Both the position numbers and the translations under genes were made by a program. Below the pieces are notes generated by a model, which was not told the DNA's origin, searched no databases, and was given only the letters and a program-made list of their open reading frames with translations. A stretch of 11,026 bases of DNA. It comes from an uncultured Collinsella sp. GTDB taxonomy: Bacteria > Actinomycetota > Coriobacteriia > Coriobacteriales > Coriobacteriaceae. Of this stretch, positions 5,258 to 11,026 are shown piece by piece (the stretch's first letter is position 1; each line of letters opens with the position of its first letter). The stretch covers positions 1 to 11,026 of the forward strand of contig CATXML010000026.1 in NCBI GenBank assembly GCA_958372035.1, in the 5' to 3' direction.

Positions 5258-7261
5258 ATGTCGAAGCAAGCGGTCGTTGGAATCTTGGCGCATGTCGATG
5301 CCGGCAAGACTACGCTGGCCGAGGCCATGCTGTTCAACGCAGGTCGCATTCGCAAGCGCGGCCGTGTGGACGACGGCGACTCGCACCTGGATACCAACGC
5401 TATCGAACGCGAGCGCGGCATCACGATTTTCTCGTCGCAGGCCGTGCTCGACCACGGAGATGCCCACGTCATGCTCGTGGATGCACCGGGGCATGTCGAT
5501 TTTTCTGCCGAGGCAGAGCGCACATTGCGTGCGCTCGACTACGCGATTTTGGTTGTGGGCGCCAACGACGGCGTGCAGGGACACACCGAAACCCTGTGGC
5601 GCCTGCTTGCGCGCTATGACATCCCGACGTTCGTCTTTATCAACAAAATCGATTTGAAGAATCCTGGCCGCGATGTTTTACTGGCGCAACTTGGGCAGCG
5701 CCTTTCCGAGGGCTGCCTCGATGCGAACGAACTGCTGGCGGGCGGCGCCGCTTGGGAGGACGCTGCCGCGTTGGACGAGGCGGCGCTCGAGGAGTTTCTT
5801 GAAGCGGGTGAGCTTTCTGTCGCAACGCTGTCGCGCATGGTTGCCGAGCGCAAGCTCTTTCCCTGCTTTGCCGGCTCGGCGCTCAAGGACCAAGGCGTTG
5901 ACGAGCTGCTGGATGGTATATGCGCGCTGATTCGTGAGCAGGCGTGGCTCCCGGAGTTTGCCGCGCGCGTCTATCGCGTCAGCCGCGGGGATCGTGGCGA
6001 GCGCTTGGCTTGGGTTAAAGTGACCGGCGGCACGCTGCGCGCAAAACAGATGATCAGCGGGCATTCCAGTGCCGAGGCGTGGGAACAGAAGGTCGATCAG
6101 GTACGCATCTATAACGGCGAGAAGTATGAGCTTGCCCAAGAAGTTGCTGCTGGCGGTATTTGCGCCGTGACGGGTCTTGCGCACGTTCGCCCAGGGGACG
6201 CCCTGGGCACGGAGCCCGCGGGCGATGCGCCCGTCATCGCTCCGGTTCTCACCTATACGGTGCTGCCGGGCGAACACGACGTTCATGCGGTGTTTAAAGC
6301 GCTGAGTGAGTTGGCGGACGAAGATCCCATGCTCGGCGTAAGCTGGAATACGCATCTTGAGCAGATCCATTTGCAGTTGATGGGCGCTGTGCAACTCGAG
6401 GTCGTGCAGCGCGTGCTGGCCGATCGTTTTGGCCTTTCGGTCGAGTTTGAGTCTGGCGGCATTCTCTATAAGGAGACGATCTCGCAGCCGGTCGAGGGCG
6501 TGGGCCACTTTGAGCCGCTGCGCCACTATGCCGAGGTGCATCTGCGCCTGGAGCCGTTGCCAGCAGGTTCGGGCGTGCAGTTTGGCACCGTGACCTCGAC
6601 CGACGAGCTCGATCTTAACTGGCAGCGTCTGGCACTCACCAACGCCATGGAGCGCGACCACCTGGGCGTGCTGACCGGCTCGCCCATCACCGATGTGCGC
6701 ATTACGCTCACGGGCGGCCGCGCGCATGCCAAACACACCGAGGGCGGCGATTTTCGCCAGGCCACGTACCGCGCGATTCGCCAGGGTTTGATGCAGGCGC
6801 GCGAGGCGGGTGCGGCGGTGCTGCTGGAGCCGTGGTACCACTTTGAGCTCGAGGTGCCGGGGGAGTGCGTGGGCCGGGCGCTCTCGGATGCCACGCGCAT
6901 GGGTGCCGAGTACGAGCCGCCGACGATGGCGGGCGACCGGGCGAAGCTTGTGGGTCGCGTGCCGGCATCCGAGGTGCAGGATTATGCGCTGGAGGTGGCT
7001 GCCTACACGAGCGGTCGCGGGCATCTGTACCTGGAGTTCGCCGGTTATGCGGCCTGTCATGATGCCGAGCGCGTCATCGAGGCGGCCGCCTATGAGCCCG
7101 AGGCCGATCTGCCCAACACACCCGACTCGGTTTTTTGCTCTCACGGCGCCGGCTACACGGTCAAATGGTACGACGTACCCGCCGCGGCGCACGTAAAGGT
7201 CGATCCCGCCACCTTCCGTCCCTGGCGAGCGGCAGACGCCGAGTTTTTCGGCCACATGTGA
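5258..7261 (+). CDS. TetM-like translation-factor GTPase (EF-G superfamily)
   Basis: 667-residue GTPase of the EF-G superfamily, closest in form to the TetM/TetO/TetW ribosomal protection branch (about 640 residues). All G motifs are present: G1 AHVDAGKT at 11-18, G2 RGITI at 53-57, G3 DAPGH at 75-79, G4 NKID at 129-132 and G5 SAL at 207-209. Domain II follows (about 235-325), then domain III (DEDPMLGVSWN, with QLMGAVQLEVVQRVL at 373-387), domain IV (about 405-530) and domain V to the end. The domain-IV tip, where Tet(M) has its YSPVST-type loop, reads GGRAHAKHTEGGDFRQATYR (486-505). The C-terminus carries an added FCSHGAGYTVKW block (626-637). The reading frame is open back to a TTG at 5189, but the ATG at 5258 is chosen for its AAGAGGAG site four bases upstream. 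A ribosome-associated factor is secure; tetracycline resistance is doubtful. Confidence 0.88.
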   Translation: MSKQAVVGILAHVDAGKTTLAEAMLFNAGRIRKRGRVDDGDSHLDTNAIERERGITIFSSQAVLDHGDAHVMLVDAPGHVDFSAEAERTLRALDYAILVVGANDGVQGHTETLWRLLARYDIPTFVFINKIDLKNPGRDVLLAQLGQRLSEGCLDANELLAGGAAWEDAAALDEAALEEFLEAGELSVATLSRMVAERKLFPCFAGSALKDQGVDELLDGICALIREQAWLPEFAARVYRVSRGDRGERLAWVKVTGGTLRAKQMISGHSSAEAWEQKVDQVRIYNGEKYELAQEVAAGGICAVTGLAHVRPGDALGTEPAGDAPVIAPVLTYTVLPGEHDVHAVFKALSELADEDPMLGVSWNTHLEQIHLQLMGAVQLEVVQRVLADRFGLSVEFESGGILYKETISQPVEGVGHFEPLRHYAEVHLRLEPLPAGSGVQFGTVTSTDELDLNWQRLALTNAMERDHLGVLTGSPITDVRITLTGGRAHAKHTEGGDFRQATYRAIRQGLMQAREAGAAVLLEPWYHFELEVPGECVGRALSDATRMGAEYEPPTMAGDRAKLVGRVPASEVQDYALEVAAYTSGRGHLYLEFAGYAACHDAERVIEAAAYEPEADLPNTPDSVFCSHGAGYTVKWYDVPAAAHVKVDPATFRPWRAADAEFFGHM

Positions 7262-7287
7262 CAAAGTGGCAGTCCCTTTGTCACATG
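7255..7287. repeat. GTGACAAAG palindrome overlapping the GTPase stop codon
   Basis: CATGTGACAAAG (7255-7266) and CTTTGTCACATG (7276-7287) are perfect 12-bp arms with a nine-base loop (TGGCAGTCC). The left arm includes the last sense codon and the TGA stop of the TetM-like gene. The inner 31 bases match the element at 10984-11014 at 28 positions with no length difference. No T-run follows. It is a dispersed REP-like unit; it may also protect the 3' end of the messenger. Confidence 0.75.
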
Positions 7288-7290
7288 CTA

Positions 7291-7320
7291 TTGGTATAAC
7301 TTGGTATAAGTTGGTATAAC
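7291..7320 (+). repeat. Three tandem 10-bp repeats, promoter-like, before the AAA ATPase gene
   Basis: TTGGTATAAC, TTGGTATAAG and TTGGTATAAC follow one another without gaps, a period close to one turn of the helix. Each contains TGGTATAA, an extended -10 box. Taking TTGGTA (7291-7296) as -35 and TATAAC (7315-7320) as -10 gives an 18-base spacer and a start near 7327, 28 bases before the ATG at 7355. TATTAT (7321-7326) is another -10 candidate. The repeats could equally be stacked binding sites for a regulator. Confidence 0.7.
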
Positions 7321-7354
7321 TATTATCAGGGTTTGCCAATCCGAGGAGGCCGAC

Positions 7355-8473
7355 ATGAATCCAAATCCCTTTAAGCCAACGGCAGGCAAGCGGCCTCCGA
7401 TGCTCATCGGTCGAGAGTCGGTCATCGAAGATTTCGAGGAAGGGCTCGATAACGGCGCCGGAGCGCCGGGTAGGCTCATGCTCATTACGGGAAACCGCGG
7501 CTGCGGCAAAACGGTTCTCCTGCGAGAGCTGCAACGTCTAGCCAGCGAGCGCGGATGGGCGGTTATCTCCGATTCTGCTTCGCTTGGCTTGTGCGATCGC
7601 CTGGCCGACGCGCTTCGCTCGAATAAACCCGTTGTGACGTCAATGGAGTTTGGGCCGTCGTTTGGTCGGATGTCGGTCGAGGCGGCTCGGGCAAAGGGCG
7701 AGACGCTACGGGGGCTGGTCAACGAGCGTCTCAAGAAGCTCGGTCCGGGCAAGGGCGTCTTGTTTGCGATTGACGAGGCACAATCGGTGTCTATCGAGGA
7801 ACTGGCGGCTCTTGCCGTCCTCTATCAGCAGGTGCTCGGAGACCAGGATGCCACGGGCTTGCCCGATAGCGACCAGCGCGGTCTTGCGCTGGCGTTCGCC
7901 GGCTTGCCCAGTATGGTTGACGATCTGCTCGAAGAGCCGAGCGTGACGTTTTTGCGGCGTGCCCAGCAGCGTACGTTGGGGGCAATATCTTTGCCCAAAG
8001 TGCGCGATTCGTATATCCAGACGGTCAAAGACGCTGGTCTTTACGTTGACGCGGAGACGGCGGACCTTGCGGCGCGCAAGAGCATGGGGCATCCCTATAT
8101 GGTTCAGCTGGTGGGCTATTACATGTGGCGGTCTGCTGTCCGGCGTGGCTCGCAGGTCATCGAAAGGCGCGATGTCGAGAATGGCCATGCGGATGCCGTC
8201 TCCGAGTTCTACGAAGCGGTTGACGCACCTCTGTATTACGGTCTGCGCAGCCCTCAGCGCCTCTTTATCGAGGCTATGGCGGTTGACGAGGACAAGCCGA
8301 CGCGCACGGCGGATATCATTGAGCGCTGCGACCGTACCCAGAGCTGGGCGAGTAAATATCGCGCAAGCCTGATTCGCGAGCGCGTCATCGAGGCCGCCGG
8401 ATACGGCCTTGTGCGGTTTACCGTGCCCATGCTGGGCGAGTATATCCGCGACCGCGTTTTATGGCATGAGTAG
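7355..8473 (+). CDS. AAA ATPase with C-terminal winged-helix-like tail
   Basis: 372-residue P-loop ATPase of the AAA_16 / Orc1-Cdc6-like type. The N-terminal segment PPMLIGRES at 14-22 is the usual entry of this family. Walker A is GNRGCGKT at 46-53 and Walker B is VLFAIDEA at 135-142 (D140, E141). A sensor-1-like strand is LALAFAGLPSM at 177-187, and FLRRAQQR at 199-206 offers arginine-finger candidates. After the lid region (YMVQLVGYYMWRS, 248-260) the C-terminus (about 305-368, including TADIIERCDR and the ASLIRERVIEAAGYGLVRF strand) looks like a winged helix, implying DNA or protein binding. No nuclease, protease or transmembrane part is seen. GAGGAGG (7343-7349) precedes the ATG. It is the first gene of a tight pair with the UvrA-like gene and lies behind the triple repeat. 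Its partner and substrate are unknown; the fold assignment is solid. Confidence 0.85.
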   Translation: MNPNPFKPTAGKRPPMLIGRESVIEDFEEGLDNGAGAPGRLMLITGNRGCGKTVLLRELQRLASERGWAVISDSASLGLCDRLADALRSNKPVVTSMEFGPSFGRMSVEAARAKGETLRGLVNERLKKLGPGKGVLFAIDEAQSVSIEELAALAVLYQQVLGDQDATGLPDSDQRGLALAFAGLPSMVDDLLEEPSVTFLRRAQQRTLGAISLPKVRDSYIQTVKDAGLYVDAETADLAARKSMGHPYMVQLVGYYMWRSAVRRGSQVIERRDVENGHADAVSEFYEAVDAPLYYGLRSPQRLFIEAMAVDEDKPTRTADIIERCDRTQSWASKYRASLIRERVIEAAGYGLVRFTVPMLGEYIRDRVLWHE

Positions 8474-8483
8474 GGTGATAAAG

Positions 8484-10979
8484 GTGACGGAACAGAAGAT
8501 GAGCCCGCAGGCTATCGAGGTGCGCGGTGCACGTGTCCACAATCTCAAGGACATCGATATCGATATTCCGCTGGGGAGGCTCGTGGGCATTGCCGGCGTG
8601 TCGGGCTCGGGCAAGAGCTCGCTGGCGCTGGGAGTTCTTTATGCCGAGGGCTCGCGCCGTTACCTGGAGGCGCTCAGCACCTATACTCGACGTCGCCTGA
8701 CGCAGGCCGAGCACGCCCAGGTGGACGAGGTATTGCACGTACCGGCGGCACTCGCGTTGCATCAGCGTCCCAGTGTGCCAGGCGTGCGCTCGACCTTTGG
8801 TACCATGACCGAGCTCAACAACAGTCTGCGTTTGCTCTTTAGCCGCTGTGCCCATCACGTGTGCCCACATTGCGGGGCGCGTGTGGAGCCGAGCCTTAAC
8901 GTGGCTGCGGGCCTGTCGCTCACGTGCCCCGCATGCGGCCGCGAGTTCTACGCGCCGAGTGCCGAGGACCTTGCCTTTAACAGCGGCGGTGCGTGCCCTA
9001 CCTGCGGCGGCACCGGTGTCATGCGCGAGGTGGACGAAGCGAGCCTGGTGCCCGACGAGTCAAAGACCATCAACGAAGGCGCGGTGCTTCCCTGGGGTAC
9101 GCTCATGTGGGATCTGATGAAGCAGGTAGCCGGCGAGATGGGCGTGCGCACCGACGTGCCGTTTAACCAGCTCACGCCCGCCGAGCGCGACATTGTGTTC
9201 CACGGTCCGGCGGTTAAGAAGCACATTCTCTACGTTCCCAAAAAAGGCGAGGGCGCCACGCCGCTCGACTTCACCTATTACAATGCCGTCTATACGGTCG
9301 AGAATGCGCTCGCCAAGGTTAAGGACGATAAGGGACTTAAGCGCGTGGCTCGCTTTTTGCGCGAGGGCCCGTGCCGTGACTGCGGCGGCACGCGTCTCTC
9401 CGAGGCTGCGCGCCAGCCCCAGGTGCGTGGTATCAATCTGGCGCAGGCCGCGGCCATGACGCTGGGTGAGGCGATTGAGTGGGCGCGCGGGGTGCCCGCA
9501 TCCTTGCCGGCCGAGATGCAGCCCATGGCGACGGATATCTGCGATTCGTTTTTGAGCGCGGCTCGTCGCCTGGTCGACCTGGGGCTCGATTACCTCTCGC
9601 TCGACCGCGCCGGTGCTACGCTCTCCACGGGTGAGCGCCAGCGCGTGCAGCTTGCCCGCGTGGTGCGCAACCGCTCGACGGGCGTGCTGTATGTGCTCGA
9701 CGAGCCCTCGATCGGCTTGCATCCTGCCAATGTTGACGGCTTGGTAGGCGTAATGCGCGATCTGGTGGATGACGGCAACACCGTGGTCGTTGTCGACCAC
9801 GACACGCGCGTATTGGCGGAAGCCGATTATCTGGTCGAGATGGGCCCCGTTGCCGGAGCGGGCGGCGGTAATGTGATCGCCGCCGGTACGGTGGATGAGG
9901 TCGAGCAATCGCAGGACAGCCGCATCGCCCCGTTTTTGCGCTCGGAGCCCAAGCGCTTGCGGCCGCAGGTGGCTGACGACGAAATGTTTGACCGGGGCCA
10001 TATCCGCATGGCGACCGATGCCATCCATACCGTCAAACCGCTCGAAGTCGATATCCCGCGCGGCCGCCTTGTCGCGGTGACGGGCGTTTCGGGTTCGGGT
10101 AAGACGACGTTGGTGCTCGAGACACTCATCCCGGCACTTAAGGCGCAGGCAGCCAGCGAGCGCCTGCCAAAACACGTGCGTTGGGTCGATGCCGAGGGCA
10201 TTGCACGTGCCAACCTGATAGACGCCACGCCCATCGGTGCCAACGTGCGTTCGACGGTAGCGACTTATGCCGACATCCATGATGAACTGCGTCGCGCCTT
10301 CGCCCGCACGCCCGAGGCCAAGGCAGCCGGCTACAAGGCAGGCGCATTTAGCTACAACACTGGCGCTTTGCGCTGCCCTACGTGCGATGGCACGGGTTCG
10401 ATATCGCTCGACGTGCAGTTTTTGCCCGACGTCGAGATCGTCTGCCCGGCATGTCGCGGCTCACGTTATGCAGATGCGGCTTCGCATATCCATCGCGAGG
10501 GCAAGGACGGGAGCTCGCTGACGTTGCCGCAGCTTATGGACATGAGTGTGGACGAGGCCCTCGACGCCACGGTGGGACTCAAGAAGGTTCAGGCGCGCTT
10601 GCAGACCTTGCACGACCTGGGCTTGGGTTATCTCACACTTGGCGAGCCCACACCGGCGCTTTCGGGCGGCGAGGCGCAGCGTCTTAAGCTCGCGAGCGAG
10701 ATGGGCCGCGTGCAGGATGATGCCGTATTCGTATTTGACGAGCCCACAATCGGACTACATCCGCTCGATGTTCAGGTGTTGCTGAGTGTGTTTGACGGCC
10801 TCGTCGCCAAGGGCGCCACGGTTGTCGTGATCGAACACGACCTCGACCTTATCCGTAACGCCGATTATGTGATCGACATGGGCCCGGGCGGTGGCGATGC
10901 CGGCGGGCAAATCGTCTGCGCCGGCACACCGGGCGACATCGTGGCCTGCCCCGCAAGCATCACCGGCCGCTACCTCTAA
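8484..10979 (+). CDS. uvrA: Class II UvrA-like ABC ATPase lacking the UvrB-binding domain
   Basis: 831-residue UvrA homologue (bacterial UvrA1 is about 940). It has two ABC modules: Walker A GVSGSGKSS at 38-46 and GVSGSGKTT at 534-542; signatures LSTGERQ at 380-386 and LSGGEAQ at 726-732; Walker B VLYVLDEPS at 401-409 and AVFVFDEPT at 747-755. Three zinc sites are complete: C127/C130/C148/C151, C171/C174/C297/C300 and C631/C634/C654/C657. Between the first CPHCG and the next CPACG only 17 residues remain, where UvrA1 carries the roughly 110-residue UvrB-binding domain. This is the class II (UvrA2, DrrC-like) form, linked in other bacteria to tolerance of DNA-binding drugs. Start is uncertain: GTG 8484 (AGGG eight bases upstream), ATG 8466 (overlapping the ATPase stop) or ATG 8499. 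Any of them leaves it coupled to the ATPase gene. Confidence 0.88.
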   Translation: MTEQKMSPQAIEVRGARVHNLKDIDIDIPLGRLVGIAGVSGSGKSSLALGVLYAEGSRRYLEALSTYTRRRLTQAEHAQVDEVLHVPAALALHQRPSVPGVRSTFGTMTELNNSLRLLFSRCAHHVCPHCGARVEPSLNVAAGLSLTCPACGREFYAPSAEDLAFNSGGACPTCGGTGVMREVDEASLVPDESKTINEGAVLPWGTLMWDLMKQVAGEMGVRTDVPFNQLTPAERDIVFHGPAVKKHILYVPKKGEGATPLDFTYYNAVYTVENALAKVKDDKGLKRVARFLREGPCRDCGGTRLSEAARQPQVRGINLAQAAAMTLGEAIEWARGVPASLPAEMQPMATDICDSFLSAARRLVDLGLDYLSLDRAGATLSTGERQRVQLARVVRNRSTGVLYVLDEPSIGLHPANVDGLVGVMRDLVDDGNTVVVVDHDTRVLAEADYLVEMGPVAGAGGGNVIAAGTVDEVEQSQDSRIAPFLRSEPKRLRPQVADDEMFDRGHIRMATDAIHTVKPLEVDIPRGRLVAVTGVSGSGKTTLVLETLIPALKAQAASERLPKHVRWVDAEGIARANLIDATPIGANVRSTVATYADIHDELRRAFARTPEAKAAGYKAGAFSYNTGALRCPTCDGTGSISLDVQFLPDVEIVCPACRGSRYADAASHIHREGKDGSSLTLPQLMDMSVDEALDATVGLKKVQARLQTLHDLGLGYLTLGEPTPALSGGEAQRLKLASEMGRVQDDAVFVFDEPTIGLHPLDVQVLLSVFDGLVAKGATVVVIEHDLDLIRNADYVIDMGPGGGDAGGQIVCAGTPGDIVACPASITGRYL

Positions 10980-10981
10980 CC

Positions 10982-11016
10982 GAATGTGACAAAGGGACAG
11001 TTCCTTTGTCACATTC
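10982..11016. repeat. GTGACAAAGG palindrome just after the UvrA-like gene
   Basis: GAATGTGACAAAGG (10982-10995) and CCTTTGTCACATTC (11003-11016) are perfect 14-bp arms with a seven-base loop, GACAGTT. It starts two bases after the stop codon. It is a second copy of the element at 7255-7287. There is no T-run after it, so it is not a standard intrinsic terminator, though the stem is strong enough to act as a 3'-end barrier. Confidence 0.75.
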
Positions 11017-11026
11017 CCGAAAAGCC

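Noticed and set aside
7291..7320. CRISPR-like array
   Set aside because: Only three 10-bp units with no spacers, and no cas genes nearby; it is a tandem repeat in a promoter position.
5678..7534. A 618-codon open frame on the minus strand opposite the GTPase gene
   Set aside because: It runs across the end of one gene, the palindrome, the tandem repeats and into the next gene, has no recognisable motif, and is rich in His/Arg/Gln as expected of an antisense shadow.
9060..10280. A 406-codon open frame on the minus strand opposite the UvrA-like gene
   Set aside because: No motif, no ribosome site of note, and it lies wholly within a gene with complete ABC and zinc motifs.

Overview
The window is about 11 kb of high-GC, gene-dense bacterial chromosome. 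Codon bias, the clear Shine-Dalgarno sites, the TGGTATAAT-like promoters and the kinds of protein present (a gut-type GNAT, a TetM-like GTPase, a short class II UvrA and a CxxC/GGWH zinc-ribbon protein) suggest a gut actinobacterium of the Coriobacteriia, most like Collinsella. That assignment is inference; there is no rRNA or marker gene to settle it. I see no tRNA, rRNA, CRISPR array, phage gene or transposase.

Layout, left to right. (1) A MATE-family efflux transporter on the minus strand (59-1441) diverges from an RlmA-type 23S rRNA guanine methyltransferase (1593-2405). A palindrome with 9-bp arms lies between them. (2) The methyltransferase converges on a small four-helix membrane protein (2532-2933, minus), with a strong hairpin terminator between. 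(3) After a divergent intergenic region holding a 15-bp perfect operator-like palindrome come a 47-codon single-helix membrane protein (3161-3304) and an RsmJ-type 16S rRNA methyltransferase (3368-4072). (4) A zinc-ribbon protein (4140-4436, minus) and a GNAT acetyltransferase (4513-5001) diverge from an inverted repeat whose two arms both look like extended -10 boxes; a textbook terminator follows the GNAT gene. (5) A structured leader precedes a TetM-like translation-factor GTPase (5258-7261). (6) Three exact-period 10-bp repeats precede a tight two-gene unit: an AAA ATPase with a C-terminal winged-helix-like tail (7355-8473) and a class II, UvrB-domain-less UvrA (8484-10979).

Functionally, most genes act in RNA or ribosome maintenance (RlmA, RsmJ, the TetM-like GTPase), efflux (MATE) or DNA-damage or drug-DNA recognition (UvrA2). 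Several have relatives known from antibiotic resistance, but the diagnostic Tet(M) loop is absent, so a resistance island is not a safe reading. The two most interesting signals are the AAA ATPase-UvrA2 pair behind a triple-repeat promoter, and a set of four short palindromes with different arms but a related GGGAC(A)G-type loop, three of them placed at or within a few bases of a stop codon.
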